Source of the DNA: Candidatus Poribacteria bacterium
GTDB lineage: Bacteria; Poribacteria; WGA-4E; WGA-3G
DNA length: 35,260 bases
Assembly: GCA_003635195.1 (NCBI GenBank)
Contig: PYIY01000187.1
Coordinates: forward strand, 1 to 35,260
Direction: 5' to 3'
Shown: piece after piece, positions 17,670 through 25,625 of the stretch
Layout: every line of letters starts with the position of its first letter
Numbering within the stretch: the first letter of the stretch is position 1
Program-made: the position numbers and the translations under genes
The notes under the pieces: generated by a model
Seen by the model: only the letters and a program-made list of their open reading frames with translations
Told to the model about the DNA's origin: nothing
Database searches by the model: none

Positions 17670-19301
17670 TTACTTACTTTCAAAATCCGGATCTATCTCC
17701 TTTGCTTTCGCAAAATCAGTGTCCGCTTCTTTTTGCCGCCCGAGTGCCTGTTTCGCGAGCCCGCGCTGGTGATAGGCGTGCGCGAAATCCGGCTTGAGTT
17801 TGATGGCTGTATCAAAGTCTTTGATTGCTTCACTGTGTGCGTCAAAGGCAATTTTTGTGACTGCGCGTGTGCAGTATGCATAAGCGTTTCGCCGATCGTG
17901 TTTGATCGCTGCTTCACTGTCATCCATCGCTGCTTCATAGAGTTCGCGCGCTGCTTCCATGTTTCCATCAGCAGATTCGTATTCCGCAATGAGATACTTC
18001 GCATAACCGCGGTTGTTGTAGTTTCTACTGGCGAGGTTGGGGTCCGGTGCGACCTGGATGGCTTTTGTATAGTCAGGAATCGCTGCATGATACAACCGGG
18101 TGGCTTCCGTCTCATCTCCCTGTGCGGCTTTGTCTAACCCGAGGAGGTACTTCGCTAACGCGCGATTATAGTACGCGCCATACGAGTCCGCATCGCTAAG
18201 ACCGATGCTGAGGGCTTTATCGTAATCTTCAATGCCCTCGGTGTACTGCTTCAGTTCCATTCTCGCCTGTGCCCGATTGTAGTAGGCGGGTGCTGCATCT
18301 GGGTTGCGTTCAATGGCAGTGCTACAGTCAGCGATGCCGCCTTCACAGTCTCCGAGAGTCGTTTTCGCAGTACCGCGATTGAAGTAGGCTTCTGTGAAGT
18401 CTGGATTGCGTGCCAGGGCGGCATCCCAATCAGCGATAGCACGCTCGGGGTGTCCAAGGAGATTCTGTAAAGCTCCGCGATTGTGATAGGCTTCCACCAA
18501 ATCCGGATTGAGTTGCAGAGCATCCGTATAGTGTTTTATCGCTGCCTCATATTTTTTCTCTTTTTGCTTGAGGTATCCGTGAGAAGCCTCGTCATAAGCA
18601 CGTATCCGGGGACGCTGTTTCCATGTTTCAAGAGGCTCCACGGCTCCCACTTCCGAAAGCAGTGCCTTGACAGCATTTGAAGGAATCGCGTAAGCGAATT
18701 CCCGGGGGGTGTTTACACCGGTCTCAGTCGGGGACGAGCTGCCCGCAACGGCAACGCCGATAACCTCACCTGCCCGGTTTATGATGGGCCCGCCGCTATT
18801 CCCCGCGGAGAGCACCGTTTTTAAACGCAGATGTGCGTCGCTAGACCGGATGCCGTGCACGGTCGCTTCCGTGACGGCACCTCTGGCACCCCTCTCTTCT
18901 ATACCGCCCCCCGTGCAGCGGACTGCGTAAACCGGTTCACCTTCCTTGACGGTATCGCTGTCGGCGAGGGGTAGCGGTATCCCTTCAGTCGAAATCTGCA
19001 AGATGACCAGGTCCGCTTTGTCATCAAACGCAACCACGTCCGTAACCGGATACGGGACGCGTAGATTCACCGGCTCTACTAACGTCGTTGTTGTACCAAC
19101 AACACAGTGAATGTTGGTTGCAATTAGGTTCGGTGCGACAAAAAAACCGCTGCCTGCTGCGACCTTAACCGCTTGTATCTGTTTACCCCTGCGGTGTCCG
19201 GTCGGTTCTACCTTCAAAAGGAGAACGGAAGCACGCAAAGCGTTTGATGCAATCCGCTGGAGCGACCTGTTTTTATTATTTTTAGTTTTCCGTTTTCTCA
19301 T
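17670..19301 (-). CDS. Trypsin-like protease with TPR repeats (copy A, first of array)
   Basis: A 543-residue protein; the start at 19301 has AGGAA 9 nt upstream. The N-terminus is very basic (MRKRKTKNNKNR) and not a signal peptide. The protease domain spans about 45-245: His65 in ATNIHCVVG, Asp97 in DDKADLVILQ, Ser169 in GNSGGP. TPR repeats follow, about eight units, with classic YYNRA.A and YHNRGALQNLLG helices. The segment SLQRIASNALRASVLLLKVE resembles the start of copy C and may be a shared N-terminal element. It is the promoter-proximal gene of the array; a good promoter lies at 19335-19362. Likely an intracellular, TPR-regulated protease; the substrate is unknown. Confidence 0.88.
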   Translation of the reverse strand: MRKRKTKNNKNRSLQRIASNALRASVLLLKVEPTGHRRGKQIQAVKVAAGSGFFVAPNLIATNIHCVVGTTTTLVEPVNLRVPYPVTDVVAFDDKADLVILQISTEGIPLPLADSDTVKEGEPVYAVRCTGGGIEERGARGAVTEATVHGIRSSDAHLRLKTVLSAGNSGGPIINRAGEVIGVAVAGSSSPTETGVNTPREFAYAIPSNAVKALLSEVGAVEPLETWKQRPRIRAYDEASHGYLKQKEKKYEAAIKHYTDALQLNPDLVEAYHNRGALQNLLGHPERAIADWDAALARNPDFTEAYFNRGTAKTTLGDCEGGIADCSTAIERNPDAAPAYYNRAQARMELKQYTEGIEDYDKALSIGLSDADSYGAYYNRALAKYLLGLDKAAQGDETEATRLYHAAIPDYTKAIQVAPDPNLASRNYNNRGYAKYLIAEYESADGNMEAARELYEAAMDDSEAAIKHDRRNAYAYCTRAVTKIAFDAHSEAIKDFDTAIKLKPDFAHAYHQRGLAKQALGRQKEADTDFAKAKEIDPDFESK

Positions 19302-19334
19302 CCTTTTGTTCCTAACAAAAAACCTTTTCTTTTT

Positions 19335-19362
19335 ATTATAGCCTAAATTTGAGGTTTTGCAA
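19335..19362 (-). promoter_or_regulatory. Promoter of the protease-TPR array
   Basis: Read on the minus strand: TTGCAA (19362-19357), a 16-nt spacer and TATAAT (19340-19335). The leader to the ATG at 19301 is about 28 nt and contains the ribosome site. It is back to back with the ileS leader promoter 11 bases away. Confidence 0.62.
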
Positions 19363-19373
19363 GATAAAAACAT

Positions 19374-19402
19374 TTGACATCTCCGATAGAATATGTTATC
19401 AT
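19374..19402 (+). promoter_or_regulatory. Promoter of the ileS leader transcript
   Basis: TTGACA (19374-19379), a 17-nt spacer and TATCAT (19397-19402). Transcription would begin near 19409, about 390 nt before the ileS ATG, leaving a long leader. Confidence 0.6.
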
Positions 19403-19592
19403 AATTGACAAATCTGGTGAAATTTGCACAACATCACGCGGCATTCAAACGAGATATGGACAAAAAACCGCTTACCACACGGACATCGCAATATAGGAAA
19501 TTTGTGCGCTGTAATACCCTATACCAAGAGAGCATTTCTGCTGTCACGGGTTTGCGCGCCATATTCATTATTATTGCTATTCGTCGTGCTGT

Positions 19593-19642
19593 GGTGGGCT
19601 AATCGCGAGCAGATCAGTAGTTTTTATTGGAACGCCCATCAC
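19593..19642 (+). promoter_or_regulatory. Candidate antiterminator helix in ileS leader
   Basis: GTGGTGGGC at 19591-19599 can pair with GCCCATCAC at 19634-19642 in nine consecutive pairs, one of them G-U. The second strand includes the 5' arm of the terminator stem (19635-19647), so the two helices exclude each other. This is what an attenuation switch would look like. The trigger is unknown, and I do not find the conserved T-box sequence. Confidence 0.4.
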
Positions 19643-19677
19643 TGAAGCAGACGACTTCGGTGAGGGTGTTTTTTTTT
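19635..19677 (+). terminator. Intrinsic terminator upstream of ileS
   Basis: The stem CCC(a)TCACTGAAG / CTTCGGTGAGGG has about 12 pairs with one bulged A and a 7-nt loop, followed by TG and nine T. It lies between the leader promoter and the ileS ribosome site, so it either ends a small upstream transcript or attenuates ileS. Confidence 0.75.
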
Positions 19678-19797
19678 GTAAATACATAAAGAGAGATGGA
19701 AGAAAAGAGGGAAGGATGGAAAGGTGGAAGTAACATGCTTCCAATCTTCCAGCCTTCCACCCATCAACCATACAAGAAGAGTGGGAGGAGTTTCCCC

Positions 19798-22700
19798 ATG
19801 TTTGAAGAGGTATCACCGCAATTTACGTTTGCGGAGAAAGAGAAACAGACCTTAGCGTTCTGGCGTGAAAACGACATCTTCCAGAAGAGTATGGAGATGT
19901 CCAAGGACGCGCCGTCCTTCGTTTTCTTAGAGGGTCCCCCGTTTGCAAATGCGCCACCGGGTGTCCATCACGTTCTCGCGCGCATCATGAAAGATGCCGT
20001 CTGCCGGTATAAGACGATGACGGGACATTACGTCCAGCGGAAAGCAGGATGGGACACGCACGGACTCCCGGTCGAATATCAGGTCGAAAAACAACTTAAT
20101 ATCAAAAATAAAGCGGAATTAGAGGCTTACGGTGTCCAGAACTTTATCGAAAAGTGTAAAGAGAATGTGTTCCAATACGAACAGGATTGGCGAGAGATGA
20201 CGGAGCGCATCGGGTTCTGGGTCAATCTGGACGATGCCTATATTACACTATCAAACGATTACATTGAGAGCGTCTGGTGGGTGCTGCGACAGGCATGGGA
20301 TAAAGAATTACTGTATCAAGGGCATAAGGTGCAGCCGTACTGCTATCGGTGTGGTACAACCTTAGCGAGCCATGAAGTCGCACTTGGTTACCAAGAGGTT
20401 GCCGATCCGTCTATCTTCGTTCGGTTCCGGTTGAAAAACAGAGAGAATACTTATTTACTCGTCTGGACGACGACCCCTTGGACGCTGCCGTCTAACGTCG
20501 CTGTCGCTGTCGGCGAGGATTACGATTACGTCACCGTTGAAGAAGATAATGGGCAGTACCTTATCCTCGCGAAGGCGTGTCTGCCAAGCCTATTCGGAGA
20601 TGAACTCCCGCGGATCGTCGAAAACTATAAGGGTAGGGATCTTCAAGATTGGGCGTATGAGCCACTTTTTGAGAGTGGAGAACATCCAGAAAGATCACAC
20701 TATGTTGTCACTGGCGATTTTGTGACGACGACAGAGGGTAGCGGTTTAGTCCACATCGCACCTGCGTTCGGGCAAGACGACTACGAGATCGCGCAGCAAC
20801 ACAACCTTCCATTGGTGCAATTGGTGGGGCCCGATGGCAAATTTGTCGCAGCGGTTAGAGAACCGTGGGCGGGTGAATACGTCAAAGACGCGGATCCACA
20901 AATCATCGAGAATTTAGATGGACGCGGGTTGTTGTTTAAAGCTGCTGAATACACGCACCAATATCCGTTCTGTTGGCGATGCGATACGCCACTGCTCTAT
21001 TACGCGCGCGAATCGTGGTTCATCCGCACGACTGCCATCCGTGACCAGATGCTTGACCACAATAAAGAGATCAACTGGTACCCAGAACACATCAAAGACG
21101 GACGTTTCGGGAACTGGTTGGAAAACAACATTGATTGGGGTCTGAGTCGTGAACGTTATTGGGGCACACCGCTGCCGGTCTGGGTGTGTGAGGATTGTGG
21201 ACATCAACACTGCGTCGGCAGTATCGCCGAATTGAAAGCACTCGGTATAGATATCCCCGACGCTATTGAGTTACACCGTCCGTATGTAGACGATATTGTG
21301 CTCGCCTGTGAGGAATGTAGCGGCACGATGCACCGTGTGCAAGATGTAATTGATTGTTGGTTTGACTCCGGTTGCGCGCACACGGCACAATGGCACTACC
21401 CGTTTGAAAACAAGGAACTGTTTGAACAAGCGTATCCGGCGGATTTCATCTCCGAAGCGATTGATCAGACGCGCGGGTGGTTCTATAGCCTCTTAGCGAC
21501 CGGTACACTTCTTTATGACAAGCCTGCCTACAAAAATTGTCTCTGCCTTGAACTCATTCTCGCTGCGGATGGACAGAAGATGAGTAAAAGTCGTGGGAAT
21601 ACAGTAGATCCGTGGACAATTTTGAACGAACAAGGCGCGGATGCGATGCGGTGGTATATGTTCACGGGATCCGCCCCGTGGGCACAGCGGATGTTCAAGA
21701 TGGATGGCGTTGATGAAGCCTTGAAAAAGTTCATGGGAACGCTCCATAACGTCTATAGCTTCTTTGTCATGTATGCGAACCTCGAACAGATTGATGTTTT
21801 GCAAGATGCCCCACCCGTTGAAGAACGCGCCGTTGTAGACAGGTGGATTTTGTCCCGTCTCCATACGCTCATCGATAACGTACGCGATGAGATGGAGAAC
21901 TACCATCTCACGAATGCCCCGCGTGCGATTGAGGCATTCGTGGACGACCTCAGCAACTGGTATGTCCGTCGTTCTCGCGACCGTTTCTGGGGTGCGGAAG
22001 CGGGGCCCGACAAACAAGCGGCTTATGCAACACTCTATGAGGTGCTTGTAACTGTTGCGAAACTTTCTGCCCCGTTCGTCCCGTTTTTAGCGGATGAGCT
22101 CTACCGGAATTTGGTGTGCTCGCTTGATGCTGAGGCACCGCCGAGCGTACACCTCGCGGCATACCCGGTAGCAGCGGCATCTTTGAAAGACGTACAGTTA
22201 GAGACCGATATGGCTTTCACCCGCGAAGTGATCAGTATGGGACATGCCGCACGCAACCGCTCCGGCATCAAGACGCGCCAACCGCTTGCTGAGATCACTA
22301 TCGGTGGACTCTCCGATGCAGAAAAAGCGACCCTTAACCGTCTATCAGAACTCGTCTATGATGAACTCAACGTCAAAATCATTGTCTTCACAGAGGCATT
22401 GGACGCGTTCGCGCAAGTAACACTCAAACCGAACTTCAGGGTCTTGGGTCCCAAATACGGTAAAGGCGTTCAAGCCATCGCGAAGGCACTCGCCACGGCA
22501 GATGCGATGCGGACGAAGGCGGAATTGGAAACCGCTGGCAGTTTACAGGTCGAAGCGTCAGGAGAGACATATACCCTCGAATCATCAGACATCGACGTAC
22601 AAACGCAGAACCGAGAAGGTTTCTTTGTAGAGGTAGACGCTCGGAAATTCGTCGCGTTGTCAACGGAACTGACGCATGAATTGGTGCTTGAAGGGTTAGC

Positions 22701-22944
22701 ACGCGAGCTTGTGAATAAAATCCAAAACATGCGGAAGGATGCCGATTTTAACGTTGCTGACCGGATTCGTCTGAGTTTGACCGATGCATCACCGCTTGTA
22801 GACGAAGCGTTCCAAGCGCATCGGGCGTATATCCTCCGTGAGACACTAACGACGGCTGTCGTAGACGTGCCGGGTGAAAATGCCTTCACGCTTGCGCAAA
22901 AACTCAACGATGAATTGGCGACCTTGAGCGTTGAACAAGTTTAG
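19798..22944 (+). CDS. ileS: Isoleucyl-tRNA synthetase
   Basis: A 1048-residue class I synthetase that charges tRNA-Ile. The ATG at 19798 has GGGAGGAG 7 nt upstream; the frame extends back to 19696 but that part is hairpin-repeat sequence. The N-terminal signature is GPPFANAPPGVHHVLARIMKD at about 46-66, the HIGH region in its GVHH form. It continues with KRKAGWDTHGLPVE-like text (RKAGWDTHGLPVEYQVEK), the editing domain (LLVWTTTPWTLPSNVA), WFDSGCAHTAQW, and KMSKS in DGQKMSKSRGN at about 597. A tRNA-binding C-terminal domain follows. The overall text resembles the Thermus/eukaryote-like IleRS type rather than the E. coli type, a group often insensitive to mupirocin. A leader with a terminator suggests regulation by attenuation. 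Confidence 0.96.
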   Translation: MFEEVSPQFTFAEKEKQTLAFWRENDIFQKSMEMSKDAPSFVFLEGPPFANAPPGVHHVLARIMKDAVCRYKTMTGHYVQRKAGWDTHGLPVEYQVEKQLNIKNKAELEAYGVQNFIEKCKENVFQYEQDWREMTERIGFWVNLDDAYITLSNDYIESVWWVLRQAWDKELLYQGHKVQPYCYRCGTTLASHEVALGYQEVADPSIFVRFRLKNRENTYLLVWTTTPWTLPSNVAVAVGEDYDYVTVEEDNGQYLILAKACLPSLFGDELPRIVENYKGRDLQDWAYEPLFESGEHPERSHYVVTGDFVTTTEGSGLVHIAPAFGQDDYEIAQQHNLPLVQLVGPDGKFVAAVREPWAGEYVKDADPQIIENLDGRGLLFKAAEYTHQYPFCWRCDTPLLYYARESWFIRTTAIRDQMLDHNKEINWYPEHIKDGRFGNWLENNIDWGLSRERYWGTPLPVWVCEDCGHQHCVGSIAELKALGIDIPDAIELHRPYVDDIVLACEECSGTMHRVQDVIDCWFDSGCAHTAQWHYPFENKELFEQAYPADFISEAIDQTRGWFYSLLATGTLLYDKPAYKNCLCLELILAADGQKMSKSRGNTVDPWTILNEQGADAMRWYMFTGSAPWAQRMFKMDGVDEALKKFMGTLHNVYSFFVMYANLEQIDVLQDAPPVEERAVVDRWILSRLHTLIDNVRDEMENYHLTNAPRAIEAFVDDLSNWYVRRSRDRFWGAEAGPDKQAAYATLYEVLVTVAKLSAPFVPFLADELYRNLVCSLDAEAPPSVHLAAYPVAAASLKDVQLETDMAFTREVISMGHAARNRSGIKTRQPLAEITIGGLSDAEKATLNRLSELVYDELNVKIIVFTEALDAFAQVTLKPNFRVLGPKYGKGVQAIAKALATADAMRTKAELETAGSLQVEASGETYTLESSDIDVQTQNREGFFVEVDARKFVALSTELTHELVLEGLARELVNKIQNMRKDADFNVADRIRLSLTDASPLVDEAFQAHRAYILRETLTTAVVDVPGENAFTLAQKLNDELATLSVEQV

Positions 22945-22958
22945 CTTGTCTTTTCTCC

Positions 22959-23006
22959 GCTGGCGAGGTTCCTTAGTAGAACACCTAAGCAAAACACCTC
23001 GCCAGC
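22959..23006. repeat. Stem-loop after ileS
   Basis: GCTGGCGAGGT (22959-22969) pairs perfectly with ACCTCGCCAGC (22996-23006). Inside it CTTAG and CTAAG form a second short stem. There is no T-run, so it may protect the 3' end or be a small repeat rather than an intrinsic terminator. Confidence 0.6.
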
Positions 23007-23019
23007 AAGAACCTCTTAC

Positions 23020-23049
23020 TGTAGGAGCGAGCTGTGCTCGCGACCGGAA
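23020..23049. repeat. REP-like element, inverted copy
   Basis: TGTAGGAGCGAGCTGTGCTCG followed by CGACCGG contains GCGAGC/GCTCGC around TGT. Read on the minus strand it has the same order as the copies at 6982 and 12111: CCGGT, a variable stem, then CCTAC. It resembles REP sequences known from Pseudomonas in general form. Confidence 0.5.
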
Positions 23050-23079
23050 CATGACATTTCTCCTGGAAGTTTTTATATT

Positions 23080-24027
23080 ATGTCCATTAATTTTGTCGAG
23101 GCACTGTCCACAGACAATCTAACGGCTATGAAGGCAGCCCCCAAAACTGACGTTCACTCCCACGCATTCTTAAGCACACGGCTTGAGAATCTGGAACGCT
23201 GGGTGGGGCATCCCCTGAAGCACCCTCCTTTTAAGATGAAAGGACTTGAGGGGATGATGGCATACGTAAACGAAATCTTATCTCATCACATAATAACCCC
23301 CGAAAGTTTTAAGTTTGTCGCATCGTCAGGGGTACGCGATGCAATACAAGATGGCGTTGTTATGCTCGAGATGAGTTTTGACATTCGGATGGCTGAATAC
23401 TACCCAGATGCGTTAGTTGGGGCGCAGGTGTTTCTTGAGGCGTTAGCTGAACAATATGGCGCACAGATTGATCTGCGTCCAGAACTCGGTTTTCCTCGGA
23501 CACATGCTAACGATCCAAAGTTGATGGCGTTGGCACACGAAGCCCTGGAATTGGGCGTATTTCAATCAATCGATCTGTATAGCTATCAAGAAGCGTGTGC
23601 TCCTGAAGCCGTGAAGCCTTTATACAGAAAGGCACGCGAAGCGGAGATGAAACTCAAAGCACACGTTGGAGAATTTGGGGGTGCAGAAGAGGTCCGGCGG
23701 ACTGTTGAAGTCCTTGACTTAGACGAGATTCAACACGGCATCGGTGCTGCAGAATCAGTTGAAGTTATGCGTTGGCTTTCGGAGAATCAGATCCAATTGA
23801 ACGTGTGTCCAACAAGCAACGTGATGTTAAATGCTGTGCCGGATCTCACTTCACATCCAATCCGCATTTTATTTCATAACGGTGTATCGGTGACAATTAA
23901 CACGGATGATCTGATGATATTCGGTCAGAGCGTCTCCGAGGAATATCGGAATCTCTACCGAGCGGGTGTCTTCAGTGCTGAAGAGTTGGACAGTATTCGG
24001 CGCGCGTCTCTTGAAGTTCTTAATTGA
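23080..24027 (+). CDS. Adenosine/AMP deaminase family protein
   Basis: A 315-residue amidohydrolase-fold protein. The zinc and substrate residues of the adenosine deaminase family can be placed: His26 and His28 in TDVHSH, His195 and catalytic Glu198 in KAHVGEFG, His219 in IQHGIGA, CPTSN at 243-247, and Asp276-Asp277 in TINTDD. The usual S.DDP is here NTDDL. Family members convert adenosine (or related bases) to inosine plus ammonia. At 315 residues it is slightly short, ending soon after the last metal-ligand region. There is a weak GGAAG about 12 nt before the ATG; an inner Met17 is an alternative start. The xanthine dehydrogenase-type genes at 25626-29384 suggest a purine degradation role. 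The substrate cannot be fixed from sequence. Confidence 0.87.
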   Translation: MSINFVEALSTDNLTAMKAAPKTDVHSHAFLSTRLENLERWVGHPLKHPPFKMKGLEGMMAYVNEILSHHIITPESFKFVASSGVRDAIQDGVVMLEMSFDIRMAEYYPDALVGAQVFLEALAEQYGAQIDLRPELGFPRTHANDPKLMALAHEALELGVFQSIDLYSYQEACAPEAVKPLYRKAREAEMKLKAHVGEFGGAEEVRRTVEVLDLDEIQHGIGAAESVEVMRWLSENQIQLNVCPTSNVMLNAVPDLTSHPIRILFHNGVSVTINTDDLMIFGQSVSEEYRNLYRAGVFSAEELDSIRRASLEVLN

Positions 24028-24127
24028 AATCAAAACATTAGGGTTATATAGCTGAGCGTTGGGGCGTCGTTTTTTGGAAATCCCCGCGCTCGTGGTGTGC
24101 AGCAAAAACGCTACTATATGTAAGTAG

Positions 24128-24187
24128 ATTAGCACATAGTGCTACTATATGCAAACGGATTGACATATAGTAGCACTATATGCTAAT
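24128..24187. promoter_or_regulatory. 60-bp near-perfect palindrome covering a promoter
   Basis: Arms 24128-24151 and 24164-24187 are inverted copies with one mismatch in 24 positions, separated by 12 bases. The inner 14 bases are AGTGCTACTATATG / CATATAGTAGCACT, perfect. A further direct copy of GCTACTATATG lies at 24110-24120. The right arm contains the spacer and most of the -10 box of the promoter for the ATPase gene, so a dimeric repressor bound here would block it. It could also be a terminal structure of a mobile unit. Confidence 0.7.
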
Positions 24188-24189
24188 AT
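24160..24189 (+). promoter_or_regulatory. Sigma70-type promoter for leaderless ATPase mRNA
   Basis: TTGACA (24160-24165), an 18-nt spacer ending in TGC, and TAATAT (24184-24189). Six bases then separate the box from the ATG at 24196, the same geometry as at 11118-11146. There is no Shine-Dalgarno sequence. Confidence 0.7.
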
Positions 24190-24195
24190 AAATGT

Positions 24196-25344
24196 ATGGT
24201 AGATAGACAATTTTGGCGCAACCGCATTGAAACCGCTTGGAAACGTCGTTCGGTCGTATGGTTGTCCGGTGTCCGACGTGTTGGAAAAACGTGTTTGTGC
24301 CAGACCCTTCCCAATATTGAATATTTTGATTGCGAACTGCCGCGCGTCAGACGATTGATGGAAGATCCACAAGAATTTTTGGATAATGTAGGCGATGGAC
24401 GGATTGTGCTTGATGAAATCCATCGGTTACCAAATCCATCAGAATTGTTAAAAATTGCTGCGGATCACTATCCAGGGATCCAGATTGTCGCAACAGGTTC
24501 GTCAACGCTTGGTGCGAGTACCAAATTTCGTGACACCCTTGTTGGACGCAAATCTGAGTTGTGGTTAACGCCGCTTATAGAATCGGACCTCAACGATTTC
24601 AACCAAGGCGATATTTATCATCGTCTGCTGCAGGGCGGGTTGCCTCCATTTTTTCTTGAGCCCGAACTCCCCGAACCCGATTTCCAAGAGTGGACAGATG
24701 CTTATTGGGCAAAAGATATCCAAGAACTTTTTCGACTGGAACGTCGTTCCTCCTTCCAAAAGTTCACTGAACTCCTCATGGCACAAAGTGGCGGGGTTTT
24801 TGAAGCGTCCAGTTTTGCGCGCCCATGTGAGGTAAGTCGGGGGACCATATCAAACTACCTCTCTATTTTAGAGGCGACCTTCGTCGTGCATGTCATCCGC
24901 CCCTTCAGTTCTCGTCGGGCAACAGAGATTATCGCTGCGCCGAAAGTCTATGGATTTGATACCGGATTTATCTGCTATTACCGAGGCTGGTCGCAACTGC
25001 GACAGGAAGATCTCGGTTTGCTCTGGGAACACTTTGTTCTCAACGAAATTATGGCACAGACACAATCCCGTGAGATTCACTATTGGCGTAATAAGAGGGA
25101 ACTGGAAATTGATTTTGTACTGACGCGCGCTCGTAATCTTCCAATTGCTATTGAGTGCAAGTGGTCGGCTTCAGGATTTTCGCCGCGTGCCCTGCTCGCG
25201 TTTCGTAGACAATATCCAGATGGTGAAAACTTCGTTGTGGCAAACGATGTGGATCACGCTTTTACGAGCAATTACAACGGTATTCAAGTTAAGTTTGTAA
25301 ATTTAGGGACGTTGATTGCCGAAATATGTTCGCCTGATAGATAA
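24196..25344 (+). CDS. AAA_14/DUF4143 ATPase
   Basis: A 382-residue protein. The N-terminal AAA_14 domain has Walker A GVRRVGKT (25-32), Walker B RIVLDE (69-74) and a sensor VATGSS (98-103). A winged-helix-like segment (FARPCEVSRGTISNYLSILEATF) follows. The C-terminal DUF4143 part has the restriction-endonuclease-like core ELEIDFVL...IAIECKW near 295-330. The biochemical role of this widespread family is not settled; members are often patchily distributed and horizontally moved. Here it stands alone between metabolic genes, behind a large palindrome that probably lets it or another regulator control its own promoter. Loose 8-bp matches CTACTATA (24111) and TATAGTAG (25373) flank the gene in inverted order. 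Confidence 0.9.
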   Translation: MVDRQFWRNRIETAWKRRSVVWLSGVRRVGKTCLCQTLPNIEYFDCELPRVRRLMEDPQEFLDNVGDGRIVLDEIHRLPNPSELLKIAADHYPGIQIVATGSSTLGASTKFRDTLVGRKSELWLTPLIESDLNDFNQGDIYHRLLQGGLPPFFLEPELPEPDFQEWTDAYWAKDIQELFRLERRSSFQKFTELLMAQSGGVFEASSFARPCEVSRGTISNYLSILEATFVVHVIRPFSSRRATEIIAAPKVYGFDTGFICYYRGWSQLRQEDLGLLWEHFVLNEIMAQTQSREIHYWRNKRELEIDFVLTRARNLPIAIECKWSASGFSPRALLAFRRQYPDGENFVVANDVDHAFTSNYNGIQVKFVNLGTLIAEICSPDR

Positions 25345-25349
25345 AAAAT

Positions 25350-25378
25350 TTGCCTTAAAACAGAATTTTTGCTATAGT
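25350..25378 (+). promoter_or_regulatory. Promoter upstream of molybdenum hydroxylase operon
   Basis: TTGCCT (25350-25355), a 17-nt spacer ending TGC, and TATAGT (25373-25378). It lies just after the ATPase stop and would give a leader of about 240 nt that includes the MITE-like element before the first hydroxylase gene. Confidence 0.58.
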
Positions 25379-25478
25379 AGGGTTAAAATAGATACGCCTA
25401 CAAACCTGTCTCATAAATACCGATTTCCGTGGCGGGGTTTCCGCGCCTCAGCCCGTTCTAAATATCAGTTATATTAGT

Positions 25479-25600
25479 TAGGACTTACGCAAACTGAGCA
25501 AATATCGGACATTTGGACACAAAAAAGCGATATTTCCCATATTTTTAACCCCCTAAACCCCCTTATCAGGGGGACTTTAAGAGGAAATGCGTAAATTCTA
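25479..25600 (+). mobile_element. MITE-like element, copy 1
   Basis: An about 122-bp non-coding unit. The ends TAGGACTTACGCA (25479-25491) and TGCGTAAATTCTA (25588-25600) are inverted repeats matching at 11 of 13 positions. Inside is a hairpin CCCCC TTATCA GGGGG at 25558-25573. The hexamer TATTAG flanks it at 25472-25477 and 25599-25604, a possible target duplication. A second copy lies at 31627-31724. No transposase is encoded. Confidence 0.65.
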
Positions 25601-25625
25601 TTAGTAATGAGAGGAGATTCCGGTC

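Larger units (their letters stand above)
19403..19797 (+). other. Long ileS leader with possible small ORFs
   Basis: This stretch has no confident gene. A 49-codon frame at 19456-19602 (MDKKPLTTRTSQYRKF...) and an overlapping frame ending at 19645, rich in Leu/Val (SLLLLFVVLWW), could each encode a tiny membrane peptide, but neither has a good ribosome site. It ends with the terminator at 19635-19677. An imperfect hairpin follows at about 19712-19757 (GGAAAGGTGGAAG against CTTCCAATCTTCC), and then the ileS ribosome site GGGAGGAG. Confidence 0.45.

Noticed and set aside
19403..19680. T-box riboswitch upstream of ileS
   Set aside because: The gene and terminator fit, but I could not find the conserved T-box string or a clear specifier loop, so only a general attenuator is proposed.
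19945..19980. HIGH motif of IleRS replaced by GVHH
   Set aside because: This form occurs in known IleRS groups (for example Bacteroidetes-like PG.HH); the rest of the protein including KMSKS is intact.
24110..24187. Closely spaced GCTACTATATG repeats resembling a tiny CRISPR array
   Set aside because: Only two direct and two inverted copies with unequal gaps; the pattern is a palindrome over a promoter, with no array or cas genes.
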